From NCBI RefSeq assembly GCF_001417735.1, contig NZ_BBUZ01000024.1, positions 554,094 through 618,093 on the forward strand: a stretch of DNA of 64,000 bases. The letters run 5' to 3'. Below are positions 8,012 through 17,100 of the stretch, in pieces. Every line of letters begins with the position of its first letter. Position 1 is the stretch's first letter. The notes under the pieces were generated by a model. The model ran no database searches. It worked only from the letters and a program-made list of their open reading frames with translations, and was not told the origin of the DNA. This stretch comes from Streptomyces sp. NBRC 110028. Its GTDB lineage: Bacteria; Actinomycetota; Actinomycetes; Streptomycetales; Streptomycetaceae. A program made the translations under genes and the position numbers.

Positions 8012-11000
8012 TTGAGGCTGAGACGTAGAGCACGAATGCCCATCACCTTTATGGCCGCAGCCCTGGCGGTCACCGGCCTGACACAGACCGGATCCGCCTG
8101 GGCGACGCCGCCGGCCACGGCTACGTCCTCTTCGCCGGCCCCCGCGAGTGGGGCGGAAGCGAAGTCGGATGCTCCGCGCCAGGACGAGTCGTCCAAAGTA
8201 CTGAAGCCGAACGATGTGCTGCCCGACGACTGGGAGGAGTCCGCCGATCGCGCGGTGACCGTGGCCGGTGACGGCTCCGGCCTGCACGTCCTCGCGGCCG
8301 CCAGCCAGGACGCCTACCAGTGGCGCACGGTCGCCACCCTCTCCGAACCCGGGTTCGGAACCGACCTGTGGATCGGTAACGCCTGCGTAACCGGGTCGGG
8401 GAAACGGGCGGTCGTGGTCTACGCGCCCCGGGGCTTCACCAACAAGCCCGAACTCATGGAGCGTGGCGGCTTCGCGGCTATCGTGGACCTGACCAACAGT
8501 AAGGTCACGAAGCTCGCGGACACCGTGAGTCTGGCGTACTTCAACCCAGGCTGCGGCACCGGGGAGACCGCCGTGCTCACGCAGATCGGCGACGAAAAGA
8601 GCAACCAGACCCGGCTGCTGACCGTGGACACCACCACGGCCACCGTCGTCCACCGACAGACCGAGAAGGTCCAGGTCACCTCAGCGGTCCCCACCGGCAA
8701 CACGATCGTCGGAGCGGCGGTGGGACGCCTGATCCGCTTCGACCACAACAATCACGCCAGCCAGCTCACCACGACCTCGGGCCCCGCCTTCGACCTCCGC
8801 GTGGACGGCCAGGGCGGCGTCAACTTCCTGGATCAGCGGGACGGCAAGACCCAGGCCCGCCGCACCGCCAACGGCGCGACCCGCACGTTCGCACAGGGCA
8901 CCTCGGGCTCCCTGAGCCTTCAGGCCGGCACGTCCGGACGAGTCTTCCTCACCGGCACACCGACGTCCACTTCGTCGATGCCATCCGCCGTCCGGCGGCT
9001 GAAGGTGGCGGCGGACGCGACGGTGTCGTCCACCGGCGCGCTCGCGGTGGACCAGGCAGTGTCCGATAGCCTGCGCAGCCACGTCAGCCGTCCGCTGGCC
9101 GCGACCGCGTGGAACACAGCGGCACCGATACAGCTCAAGACCGAGGTCCCGGCGACCGGCAAGAAGGTCTCGTTCACGATCGGTACCGCCGACAGCGGCC
9201 AGAAGGCGTCGGGCAAGGCCGCTTCTCCCGCCCTGACCGACTCGGCCGCCACCACTCCGGCGTCCACAGCCAGGACGGGGAGCACCGCGAAGACACGGGC
9301 GGTCACTACGGCCGGTGACCCGACCTCCACCATCGACAACGACCGCACCTGTTCGCAGCCCCGCAACGACCCCAAACAGCAGGCGTACCAGCCGACCCCC
9401 AACCAGGTCGAGTGGGCTGTTGACATGGCCATCCGCGGCAATCTGACCAGCGCCTACGTACGCCAGGGCGGATGGCGCACCGCCGCCGGGCTCGGCACGG
9501 TCAACCCGCAGGGGATGTTCCCGCTGCCGAGTTTGGAGGGAACCAGCGGAGGACGCATCCCCGCTCAGGTCCTCCTCGGTGTGCTGACCCAGGAGTCCAA
9601 CCTGTGGCAGGCCGAGGGCGGGGCCCTGCCCGGCCAGACCAGCTCGACCCTCGCGAGCACCAACGGCTTCTACGGGCATCCCAGCGACCCGGCGACGCCC
9701 GAGGACCACTGGCGGATCGACTGGTCGAAGGCGGACTGCGGCTACGGCATCGGTCAGCAGACCGACGGCATGAAGAGCGGTGAGATCGGCGAGTTGCCGA
9801 CCGCGCAGCAGAAGGCCATCGCGCTCGACTACACCTCCAACATCGCGGTCGCCGCACGCACTCTCTCCACCAAGTGGAACGAGCTGCACGACAATGCCAT
9901 CACGCCGGGCGGTATCAGGCTCAACACTGACGACCCCTCGGCCCCGGAGAACTGGTTCGCGGCGCTGTGGGACTACAACTCCGGCCTCAACTACTACGTC
10001 CCGGCCAGCCCGACCGAGTACTGGGGCCTGGGCTACCTGAACAATCCGTCCAACCCCCTCTACCCGCCGGACCGGCACGCCTTCCTCGACCACAACAGCT
10101 ACGCCGACGCCGCGCATCCGCAGCAGTGGTCGTACGCGGAGAAGGTGCTGGGTTGGGCCGCCTGGCCGATCGACACCGGACGCTCGTACGCGGACGACGG
10201 CACCGCCAACCACAGCAATACGGCGGGATACTCGGCGGCCTGGTGGGACTCCGACATCCACCGCTCCAGCGTCAAGCCGGAGATGGACACCTTCTGCAGC
10301 CCACAGATCAACGCCTGCAATCCGGCCAACCCGCCGCGCTGCGAGGTCGATCACCTCGGTGAGTCCTGCGACCCGCCGCACTGGTACCACACCCCCCAGA
10401 CGACCTGGAAGGTCGCCTGCCCCAACAGCTGCGGGCACGAGTACCTGACCTACAAGACCCTCAGGACCGAAATCGGCAACGGCAACAACGGCGCAGGCAC
10501 CATGTGCAACAACTCCGCCGCCGGCTTCACCATCGTGGACGACGTGGCCAGCAGCGTTCCCGTATACACCGACGGATGCGGCAAGACGGGCTGGACCAAC
10601 TCCGGCACCCTCAGCTTCCGTTTCAACGCCGACGCGCAGAACCACTACGAAGCAAAGGGCGATCTCCATCAGATCGGCGGCGGCTTCGGTGATCACTTCT
10701 GGTACGCCCACGCCCGCGACGAAGATCACGGCGCGTCCGCGAGCGTCTACGATCCGGAGCAGGATCCGGGTCCCGCCGCCGGTGTCATGGCCGTCACCGG
10801 CACCTGGAAACTGAACACCCAGCGCACCTCGTGGACACGGGTACTGGTGCACCTGCCGAACACGGGCTCGGGGAGCCAGCAGGCCGTCTACACCATCCAC
10901 CTAGGTGACGGGACCACGCACACCCGGATCATCAACGCGATCTCCCATAAGAACCAGTGGGTGAGCCTGGGCATCTACCACTTCGCCGCCGGCTCCGACT

Positions 11001-12064
11001 TCCAAGGCGTCTCGCTTTCCAACTACACACCCGAGGGGCAGGCGGACAACGACATCGCCTGGGACGCGGTGGGCTTCCAGTGGCTTTCGGCCAAGCCGAA
11101 GCACATCGTGGCCGCGCTCGGCGACTCCTACTCCTCCGGTGAGGGCGCGAACGACTACGACGAATCCAGCAACCAGAAGCACGGCACCATCGACTGGAAC
11201 GCCTGCCGACGCAGCGCCAACGCGTGGCCGCGCAAGCTCGTGCTGCCGGGAATGTCGGCACGCCTGTCGCTGCTGTCCGACGGCTTCAGCCCGAACGCGG
11301 AACTCGGTTTCGTCGCTTGTTCCGGGGCCCACACCAGGCAGCTTGACGGAAGCGTCCCCGCGAGTTACCCGCAGGGCGGGGACATCGGTACCGGAGACGG
11401 CGAGTTCCGGGAGATCCCCCAGGTCGACTCCGGCGTCCTCACCAAGGACACCACCTTGGTGACGCTCACCATCGGTGGCAACAACTACGGCGCCTTCGTC
11501 AACGCCGTCACCGACTGTGCGTACCCCACGGACTGTGCCAACGACGGCTTCATCCACAAGTACGAAGCACTCATCGACCAGACGAAGGAGGACGTGGGCG
11601 GCACTCTGCAGGCCATCGCCGAGCGCGCCCCCAACGCCAAGATCCTGCTGGTGGGATACCCGGAAATCCTCAGCCGGACGGTCAAGTGCACCGGATCCTG
11701 GTTCATCGACGGCGGCGAAGCCGACGCGCTGGCCACCCTGGCCAACTACATGAATGACGCGCAGAAAGCTAAGGTGGACGAGCTGAAGGCCACGGGACTC
11801 CACGTGTCGTACGCCAACCCCGTCGACGCCTTCGTCGGCCACGGAGGATGCGACAGCGACGAGTGGATGAACAAGATCGTGCTCGGTCCCAACGGGGACG
11901 GCGACTTCCACGAAGGCGACCCAAACTCCTTTTGCATCTCCGTCTCCGGCGTCGGCCAGAAGTGCTTGAGCCGCGAGGCCTTCCACCCGAAACAGGCGGG
12001 CACCACCGGATACGCAAGCGTGGTGGAAAAGCGCCTGACCGATATCGGTTACACGGGATCATGA
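8012..12064 (+). CDS. Large secreted multidomain protein: transglycosylase-like, golvesin-like and SGNH hydrolase
   Basis: TTG 8012 follows GGAGA and aligns with the start of the paralogous remnant; ATG 8036 is an alternative. The product is 1350 residues. An N-terminal signal (ending near GSAWA) is followed by an unrecognised region to about 450. Residues about 500-700 hold a lysozyme/transglycosylase-like part (QVLLGVLTQESNLWQ, DCGYGIGQQTDGM, AALWDYNSGLNYY). Residues about 925-1027 resemble the golvesin C-terminal beta-domain (LGIYHFAAG, DNDIAWDAVGFQWL). From 1031 there is an SGNH hydrolase: GDSYSSGEG with Ser1039, GGNN near 1155 and FHPKQAG with His1325. Probable role is cleavage or esterolysis of wall or matrix polymers outside the cell. 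The substrate is unknown. It is coupled to the next gene. Confidence 0.75.
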   Translation: MRLRRRARMPITFMAAALAVTGLTQTGSAWATPPATATSSSPAPASGAEAKSDAPRQDESSKVLKPNDVLPDDWEESADRAVTVAGDGSGLHVLAAASQDAYQWRTVATLSEPGFGTDLWIGNACVTGSGKRAVVVYAPRGFTNKPELMERGGFAAIVDLTNSKVTKLADTVSLAYFNPGCGTGETAVLTQIGDEKSNQTRLLTVDTTTATVVHRQTEKVQVTSAVPTGNTIVGAAVGRLIRFDHNNHASQLTTTSGPAFDLRVDGQGGVNFLDQRDGKTQARRTANGATRTFAQGTSGSLSLQAGTSGRVFLTGTPTSTSSMPSAVRRLKVAADATVSSTGALAVDQAVSDSLRSHVSRPLAATAWNTAAPIQLKTEVPATGKKVSFTIGTADSGQKASGKAASPALTDSAATTPASTARTGSTAKTRAVTTAGDPTSTIDNDRTCSQPRNDPKQQAYQPTPNQVEWAVDMAIRGNLTSAYVRQGGWRTAAGLGTVNPQGMFPLPSLEGTSGGRIPAQVLLGVLTQESNLWQAEGGALPGQTSSTLASTNGFYGHPSDPATPEDHWRIDWSKADCGYGIGQQTDGMKSGEIGELPTAQQKAIALDYTSNIAVAARTLSTKWNELHDNAITPGGIRLNTDDPSAPENWFAALWDYNSGLNYYVPASPTEYWGLGYLNNPSNPLYPPDRHAFLDHNSYADAAHPQQWSYAEKVLGWAAWPIDTGRSYADDGTANHSNTAGYSAAWWDSDIHRSSVKPEMDTFCSPQINACNPANPPRCEVDHLGESCDPPHWYHTPQTTWKVACPNSCGHEYLTYKTLRTEIGNGNNGAGTMCNNSAAGFTIVDDVASSVPVYTDGCGKTGWTNSGTLSFRFNADAQNHYEAKGDLHQIGGGFGDHFWYAHARDEDHGASASVYDPEQDPGPAAGVMAVTGTWKLNTQRTSWTRVLVHLPNTGSGSQQAVYTIHLGDGTTHTRIINAISHKNQWVSLGIYHFAAGSDFQGVSLSNYTPEGQADNDIAWDAVGFQWLSAKPKHIVAALGDSYSSGEGANDYDESSNQKHGTIDWNACRRSANAWPRKLVLPGMSARLSLLSDGFSPNAELGFVACSGAHTRQLDGSVPASYPQGGDIGTGDGEFREIPQVDSGVLTKDTTLVTLTIGGNNYGAFVNAVTDCAYPTDCANDGFIHKYEALIDQTKEDVGGTLQAIAERAPNAKILLVGYPEILSRTVKCTGSWFIDGGEADALATLANYMNDAQKAKVDELKATGLHVSYANPVDAFVGHGGCDSDEWMNKIVLGPNGDGDFHEGDPNSFCISVSGVGQKCLSREAFHPKQAGTTGYASVVEKRLTDIGYTGS

Positions 12065-12068
12065 CGGG

Positions 12069-12518
12069 ATGATTCCCACCGCACAACAGCGCAACGGCCG
12101 GCCGACCGGGCTTCTCGCCCGGGCGGTCGGCTGCGTCGGCGCCGCCGTACTGGTCTGCGTCCTCCTCGCCGCGATTCTGGTGGTCTGGCTTTTCGCCCAC
12201 TTGCACCATGTCACGCGGAACCGTGAACGCAACGCACACGCCGCCGTCGTCACCACGGCTGAGAAGCTCAGGATGCGGCTCCTCGACGCCAACTCCGACG
12301 GCGCACTCACCAGGCACGAAATCGACATGGTCCTGAACCACAGACCGGCCGTCCGTTCCCTCCGGCGGGAAAAAACACGCACCGTCCTGGTGGTAGAGAT
12401 CGGCGCGTCAGACTGGGTTCAGTGCTACTCCTACACCGCGCTGCCCACCGGTGCCGTGAGCAGCGCCCCTCTCAAAGTCTGTCCGCCCTCCTCCACCTTG
12501 ATAAGACCGGGCCCCTGA
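12069..12518 (+). CDS. Membrane-anchored protein with one EF-hand loop
   Basis: The product is 149 residues. The ATG lies 4 bp after the stop of the large secreted protein, so translational coupling is likely. One transmembrane helix spans about residues 18-44. Residues 73-84 read DANSDGALTRHE, which fits the 12-residue EF-hand loop exactly (D1, N3, D5, G6, L8, E12), with helical flanks. Two further Cys residues lie in the C-terminal part. The likely topology puts the EF-hand outside the cell, where calcium could bind. I infer a helper or anchoring role for the secreted SGNH protein. Single unpaired EF-hands are known in bacteria, but this family is not one I can name. Confidence 0.7.
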   Translation: MIPTAQQRNGRPTGLLARAVGCVGAAVLVCVLLAAILVVWLFAHLHHVTRNRERNAHAAVVTTAEKLRMRLLDANSDGALTRHEIDMVLNHRPAVRSLRREKTRTVLVVEIGASDWVQCYSYTALPTGAVSSAPLKVCPPSSTLIRPGP

Positions 12519-12783
12519 CGGCTCTCTCCCACAGCGCAGAAAGAATAGGCGCCGCGGCGACGGCCACACCCTGGCGGACTGCCAACGGTTCGGGGAAAGA
12601 TCGTCCACGTGCCGTGGTGCACGCCTCACCCGGCTCCTCACCCTACGAGCCGTCAAGTGCCCGTGTCCGGATGGAGTCGATCGCGTCTCGTCGCCGCCGA
12701 ACGCGCCCGGCGGCATGCGAGGCGGAGGCGGCCTGACCGCAATCTGGGGCAAGTCGTCGCCCCCTTCAGCCGGCGTCAGCCCC

Positions 12784-13029
12784 TCAAGGACGATGACTGT
12801 GTCGAAGGTAGTAGCGGCCGTCCTCGGTGACCTCCACGGGCGCTTCCCTACCACTCCGACTGCCCCCTGACACCCCTCGATCAAGCAAGGCGTAAGCCGA
12901 CCGCCAATCCCCCGGCACCCAGGCTGGGGGATACTCCTCACCAACTGCGAGCCGTTCGAACAGTGCGCGTTGCCGTCCATTCGGGTCAGACCGTCGATCC
13001 ACGATCACCAGCCCACAGCGCACTCGCAT
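12784..13029 (-). CDS. Doubtful small open reading frame
   Basis: An 81-residue frame from ATG 13029. The composition is partly protein-like (RQRALFERLAVGEEYPPAWV, VEVTEDGRYYLRH) but no clear ribosome binding site precedes it and no family is recognised. The whole stretch 12519-13280 otherwise lacks a supportable gene; other long frames there overlap each other and look like GC-skew artefacts. Confidence 0.25.
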   Translation of the reverse strand: MRVRCGLVIVDRRSDPNGRQRALFERLAVGEEYPPAWVPGDWRSAYALLDRGVSGGSRSGREAPVEVTEDGRYYLRHSHRP

Positions 13030-13280
13030 GCCCTGTACAGAGCCGAAAGAGTGGCTCCTGCCCGTGGAAGTTCTCTGGGACCTTTCCTGGGACTTCCGGC
13101 CGCATCAGCCAGTACGAGCGTGAAACAACCGAAAGGTTATTCATGCAGGTCAACGACCTGCGACGGCCAGACATCGCAGGTCACGGCGTTGGCTGGTTCC
13201 TTCCGCGACATCTGAGGCGAGCCGCGGGGGGCGCCGCGGCACCGCGCGCCCCCTGCCCGCCATGGTCCGGCCCGACGGGC

Positions 13281-14372
13281 TCAGGCCCCCGCGTCGAGGT
13301 CCCGGAGCAGCCCGTAGGTGAACGTGTCCATCGGGCGCTCCTCGCCCGGGGGCACCTGGCTGACGTTGTTCGTCATCATCACCACCGCCACCCCGCTCTC
13401 CCGGCTGAACGCCGCGTAGCTGCCGAAGCCGCCGGTGCTGCCGTTGTGCCAGGTCATGGTGCGGCCGCTGGGCAGCGGGCTGAGGTGCCAGGCGAGCCCG
13501 AGCCGCAGGTCGCGGCCGGCGGTGAAGTGGGGCCGCTGGGTCAGTTCGATGGCGTCCCGCAACGGGGAGCGGCCGGGGCGGAGTTGGGCGGCCAGGTAGC
13601 GCAGCATGTCGTCGGCCGTGCTGTAGATCGAGGTGCCCGCTCCGCTGAGCACGCGATCGTGCCAGTCGGGCACCGGCGTGCCCTCGAGGTGGCCGACCGC
13701 CTTGCGGAGCAGCATGTCCGGCCGCAGTGTCGTCGTGGTGTCGGTCAGCCGCAGCGGAGCGGCCACCCGGTGCCGCAGCATCTCGTCCACGCGGTCGAAG
13801 GCGAGTGCCTGGCCGAGGAGTCCGAAGCCGAGGTTGGAGTAGGCGTACTCGGTGCCCGGTTCGGTGGCGAGGGTGGTCTTGCCGAGGCCCTCGGCCAGGT
13901 CGTCCAGGGTGTAGTGCGCGTACGGGTCGTACGGGTTGGCTCCGTCGAGGAGGTTCGGCGGCAGCTTGGGCAGGCCGGAGGTGTGGGTCGCCAGATCGGC
14001 GAGGGTGATGCGGTGGGAGCCCTCGCGGGGTATGGGGAACCGGGCGGGCAGGGTGAGGGGTGCGCCGAGGCGCGTCTCGCCCGCGGTGACGGCGAGGGCG
14101 AGGGCGGTCGCGGTGAGCGTCTTGCCGATCGAGCCGAGCTGGAAGACGGTCCGGCCGTCCGGCGTCCGCCTGCCCTTTGCGGCCGCGCCCGCCACGTACG
14201 TCCGTCCGCCCCGGATGACGCCGCACACCGCGCTCGGAGCCCCGGCGGCCAGCACCTGGTCCAGGGTGCGCCGCACCCGTGCGGGCAGGGTGTTGTCGGC
14301 CGCGGCGGCGGTGCCGGGCAGCAGTGCGGCGCCCGCGGCGGCCGCCGTGGTGAGAAGCGTGCGTCGGTTCAT
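13281..14372 (-). CDS. Serine hydrolase of the beta-lactamase/DD-peptidase fold
   Basis: The product is 363 residues. An N-terminal twin-arginine-like signal (MNRRTLLTTAAAAG, cleavage near AAAADN) indicates export. The penicillin-recognising fold motifs are in order: SIGK at 81-84 (nucleophile Ser81, Lys84), YSN at 178-180 and HNG at 309-311, as in class C/DD-carboxypeptidase/esterase members. The family includes beta-lactamases, D-aminopeptidases and esterases, so the exact substrate is unknown. It starts 3 bp after the stop of the ArsR-type regulator gene, forming a two-gene operon probably controlled by the palindrome at 14905-14922. Confidence 0.85.
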   Translation of the reverse strand: MNRRTLLTTAAAAGAALLPGTAAAADNTLPARVRRTLDQVLAAGAPSAVCGVIRGGRTYVAGAAAKGRRTPDGRTVFQLGSIGKTLTATALALAVTAGETRLGAPLTLPARFPIPREGSHRITLADLATHTSGLPKLPPNLLDGANPYDPYAHYTLDDLAEGLGKTTLATEPGTEYAYSNLGFGLLGQALAFDRVDEMLRHRVAAPLRLTDTTTTLRPDMLLRKAVGHLEGTPVPDWHDRVLSGAGTSIYSTADDMLRYLAAQLRPGRSPLRDAIELTQRPHFTAGRDLRLGLAWHLSPLPSGRTMTWHNGSTGGFGSYAAFSRESGVAVVMMTNNVSQVPPGEERPMDTFTYGLLRDLDAGA

Positions 14373-14375
14373 GAG

Positions 14376-14891
14376 TCATTCCCCCGTTGTCGGATTGCCA
14401 GGTGGCACCACCGCGGACAGCAGCACGAGCAGCGGTACGACCCGGCCCGCGGGCACCTGGTAGTGGCCGCGCCCCTCGGCCTGGAGCCAGCCGGCCGCCG
14501 TGAGCTGTTTGAGGTGGTGGTAGAGCTGGCCGGTGGTGTTCAGCCCGGCGGTCTCCTGCAGTTCGGCCGCGGAGCGGGTGCCACCCAGGACGGCGCGCAG
14601 CAGGGTGAGCCGCACCGGGTGGCCCAACGCGGCGTAGGACGCGGCGTGTTCGGACCAGTCCGCGCCCAGCAGGCCGTCCGTCGTGGCGCCCTGCTGCCAT
14701 TCGTAGCGCCGGCCGGTGGGCAGCTCGACCGCGCCGGTGAACAGCACCTGCCCCTGTCCCGTGATCCGCCGGCGCAGCCCCTCCAGCGCCCAGAACACCT
14801 CGCTCCGGGGGGAGTCCGGTGCTTCGGACTCCAGCCGCGACACCCGTTCTTCGAGTGCGGCGACCCGCTCGTGCAGGGACTCGTCGGCCAT
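14376..14891 (-). CDS. ArsR-type winged-helix transcriptional regulator
   Basis: The product is 171 residues. It begins with a coiled-coil-like segment (LHERVAALEERVSRLE), followed by an ArsR-type winged helix in the C-terminal half: YAALGHPVRLTLLRAVLGG, SAAELQE, TTGQLYHHLKQLTAAGWL and then the wing RGHYQVP. No metal-binding cysteine pair was seen, so it probably senses something other than a metal. It is the first gene of the operon with the downstream serine hydrolase. A perfect 18-bp palindrome lies 14 bp upstream of its start, consistent with autoregulation. Confidence 0.85.
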   Translation of the reverse strand: MADESLHERVAALEERVSRLESEAPDSPRSEVFWALEGLRRRITGQGQVLFTGAVELPTGRRYEWQQGATTDGLLGADWSEHAASYAALGHPVRLTLLRAVLGGTRSAAELQETAGLNTTGQLYHHLKQLTAAGWLQAEGRGHYQVPAGRVVPLLVLLSAVVPPGNPTTGE

Positions 14892-14904
14892 GCGCGAGAG
14901 ATTA

Positions 14905-14922
14905 CGTTATTCCGGAATAACG
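14905..14922. promoter_or_regulatory. Perfect 18-bp palindrome, probable ArsR-type operator
   Basis: The sequence CGTTATTCCGGAATAACG is perfectly self-complementary and AT-rich in a GC-rich context. It sits 14-31 bp upstream of the ArsR-type regulator start, where it would overlap the promoter. The spacing fits the two-fold symmetry of an ArsR-family dimer. Control of the regulator-hydrolase operon is inferred. Confidence 0.7.
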
Positions 14923-14935
14923 GAGCCAGGGGTTG

Positions 14936-15394
14936 TCAGGGCAGCACCGCGATCCCGTCGAGTTCGACCATCGCCTCCTCGTCCCACAGCCGGACGACGC
15001 CGATGACCGCCATCGCCGGATAGTCGCGGCCGGCCATCTCCTGCCAGATCCGGCCGAGTTCGGCGGCGTACTCACGGTAGGCGGCGACGTCGGTGGCGTA
15101 GACGGTCAGCCGGGCGAGGTCGGCGGGGCTGCCGCCGGCGGCCTGCAGCGCGGTGAGCAGATTGGTGAGCGCCCGGCGGAACTGGGCGGGGAGGGTGTCC
15201 CCGACGACCTTGCCGTCCTGGTCCAGCGCCGTCTGACCGGCCAGGAAGACCAGTTGTCCGCCGGTCGCGGTGACGGCGTGGCTGAATCCGGCGGGCGGGG
15301 ACAGCTCGATGGGGTTGATCCGGTGCAGGGGTTGGGAGTTGCCGCCGGTTGAAAGACCGTGCGAAGAGCTGGAAGGGAACGGGAGTTCTTGCAT
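14936..15394 (-). CDS. RidA-like (YjgF/UK114) protein
   Basis: The product is 152 residues. ATG 15394 starts at MQELPFPSSSS; the longer frame upstream is not protein-like. The YjgF fold is recognisable: SHAVTATGGQLVFLAGQTALDQDGKVVG, then LTNLLTALQAAGGSPADLARLTVYATD and a C-terminal MVELDGIAVLP. The Arg that RidA enzymes use for enamine/imine hydrolysis (PAR in E. coli RidA) is Met here (YPAMAVIG), so classic deaminase chemistry is doubtful. Rid proteins accompany CoA-dependent 2-aminobenzoate clusters, where they could release the amino group from the reduced intermediate. That cluster begins beyond the TnpB gene, on the same strand. Confidence 0.8.
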   Translation of the reverse strand: MQELPFPSSSSHGLSTGGNSQPLHRINPIELSPPAGFSHAVTATGGQLVFLAGQTALDQDGKVVGDTLPAQFRRALTNLLTALQAAGGSPADLARLTVYATDVAAYREYAAELGRIWQEMAGRDYPAMAVIGVVRLWDEEAMVELDGIAVLP

Positions 15395-15471
15395 CGTATG
15401 CGTGACCTCTTCGGGGCGGTGCTCGTTGGGTGCAGTAACGGAGAATTTCCGGGGGGCGTAGGGGGTGGAAA

Positions 15472-17100
15472 GTGGGCGGGCTGCGGGAGATGGCTGCGCC
15501 GTTCGTGGCACCAGGCCCCGCCGGAGTGGCCATCCGCGCCGGCCTCAAGGGTCTGACCGGACAGGACGAAAAGGTCCTGCGCCTGGTCGGTGACTGGCTG
15601 GGCTCCCTGGTCTCCCGGGACTGGAAGGCCCGCTGTGCGGCCGGGCTGGACCATGACAGTGACCAGTGGGCGCAGCGTAAGCGGGCTTTGACCGGACAGT
15701 CCTCCTCTCGGTGGGCGGGCAGTATCACCAAGGCCACGCATGATCAGTGGGCGTTGGCCCGTCGCGGTCAGCTCGCGTTTATCCAGTCCCTTGAGGCTGG
15801 TGTCCATACGATCGCTCGTCGGCTGTCGCTGCCGGTCGCGGCGAAGGGGTCCCGGGGCTTGCCGGGTGGTTACCGCTCCCGGCAGGAGTGGTTCGCCAAG
15901 TCCCGGCGTCTGCACCTGCTCCAAGACCGGCTGGAGCGGGAGCGGGCCGACCGTGAGACCGGGCGCGTACGCGTGGTGCGCGGCGGCAAGAAGCTGCTGC
16001 GCAACCGGCACCACCTCCAAGCCGCCCAACTGACCGAGGCCAAGTGGCGGGTGCGGTGGGAGGCCGAGCGCTGGTTCCTCCAGGCCGACGGCGAGTCCGG
16101 CAAACGGTACGGGAACGAAACCATCCGGGTCAGCCTCGGCGGTGAGGTGAGCATCAAGCTTCCCGAGCCGCTGGCCGGGCTGGCGAACGCATCCCACGGC
16201 CGGTATGTGCTGGCGTGCCGGGTCGGCTTCCGGCACCGGGGCGAGCAGTGGGCCGACCGCATCACAGCCCACCGCCCCGTGGCCTATCGCATCCACTTCG
16301 ACGTGGATCGGGACCGCTGGTACCTGACCGCATCCTGGCAGCTCCCGGCGGTCACGACGGTGCCGTTGGAGGCGGTCCGGTCCGGCGGGCTGATCGGCGT
16401 CGACATGAACGCCGACCATCTGGCGGCCTGGCGGCTGGATGTCCATGGCAATCCGGTCGGCGAGCCTCGCAGGTTCGACTACGACCTGTCCGGCTGTGCA
16501 TCGCACCGGGACGCGCAGGTGCGGCACGCCCTGATCCGCCTCCTGCACTGGGCCAAACGCCACAGGCTGGCGATCGCGATCGAGGACCTGGATTTCGCAT
16601 CGGAGAAGACTCGCGAGAAGCACGGCCGCAGGAAGCGGTTCCGCAAGCTGATCTCCGGCATGCCCACCGCCAAACTGCGGGCACGGCTCGTGTCGATGGC
16701 CGCCGAGTTCGGCATCCTTGTCGTCGCCGTGGATCCCGCCTACACCAGCCGCTGGGGCGCCCAGCACTGGCAAAAACCCCTCACCAGCAAAAACAGGAAA
16801 ACCACACGCCATCACGCGGCAGCGGTGGCGATCGCAAGGCGCGCCCTGGGGCACCCGATCCGGCGACGGACGGCACCGCCCCCGCACGACCAGAGAGATC
16901 GTGCGGGGCATCGGACCGTCCAGGCCACATCGGTGGCTCCGGGGCGTGAGGAAACCCGTCCCCGCATTCCCGGACCATGGACACGATCCGCCGGCGCCGA
17001 ACGCGGAGCGAAAGCGGGCGACCAGGGTGCCCACAACCGTTCGGGGCACCCGGCTGAGCACGAGTCCTGGCACCAGGACTCACTCCCGCTCAGTCACTAG
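15472..17100 (+). CDS. TnpB-type protein (IS200/IS605-related) with altered RuvC-III
   Basis: The product is 542 residues; GTG 15472 or ATG 15490 are possible starts. The core matches TnpB-related proteins. RuvC-I is GVDMNADH (Asp311), RuvC-II is IAIEDLDF (Glu371), and the segment KLISGMPTAKLRARLVSMAAEFGI precedes the region where the zinc ribbon normally lies. That region (VDPAYTSRWGAQHWQ) has no CxxC pairs. RuvC-III, normally R-D-x-N-A-A, reads RHHAAAVAIARRALG, with His447 in place of Asp. No TnpA gene is adjacent. TnpB proteins are RNA-guided nucleases; activity of this variant is uncertain. The low-complexity C-terminal tail covers the structured region at 17035-17108. Confidence 0.8.
   Translation: MGGLREMAAPFVAPGPAGVAIRAGLKGLTGQDEKVLRLVGDWLGSLVSRDWKARCAAGLDHDSDQWAQRKRALTGQSSSRWAGSITKATHDQWALARRGQLAFIQSLEAGVHTIARRLSLPVAAKGSRGLPGGYRSRQEWFAKSRRLHLLQDRLERERADRETGRVRVVRGGKKLLRNRHHLQAAQLTEAKWRVRWEAERWFLQADGESGKRYGNETIRVSLGGEVSIKLPEPLAGLANASHGRYVLACRVGFRHRGEQWADRITAHRPVAYRIHFDVDRDRWYLTASWQLPAVTTVPLEAVRSGGLIGVDMNADHLAAWRLDVHGNPVGEPRRFDYDLSGCASHRDAQVRHALIRLLHWAKRHRLAIAIEDLDFASEKTREKHGRRKRFRKLISGMPTAKLRARLVSMAAEFGILVVAVDPAYTSRWGAQHWQKPLTSKNRKTTRHHAAAVAIARRALGHPIRRRTAPPPHDQRDRAGHRTVQATSVAPGREETRPRIPGPWTRSAGAERGAKAGDQGAHNRSGHPAEHESWHQDSLPLSH

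Noticed and set aside
8681-10900. 739-codon minus-strand frame antisense to the large secreted protein gene
   Set aside because: It has Gly/Arg/Val-rich low-complexity translation and no motifs; the plus strand encodes recognisable domains. It is a GC-bias shadow.
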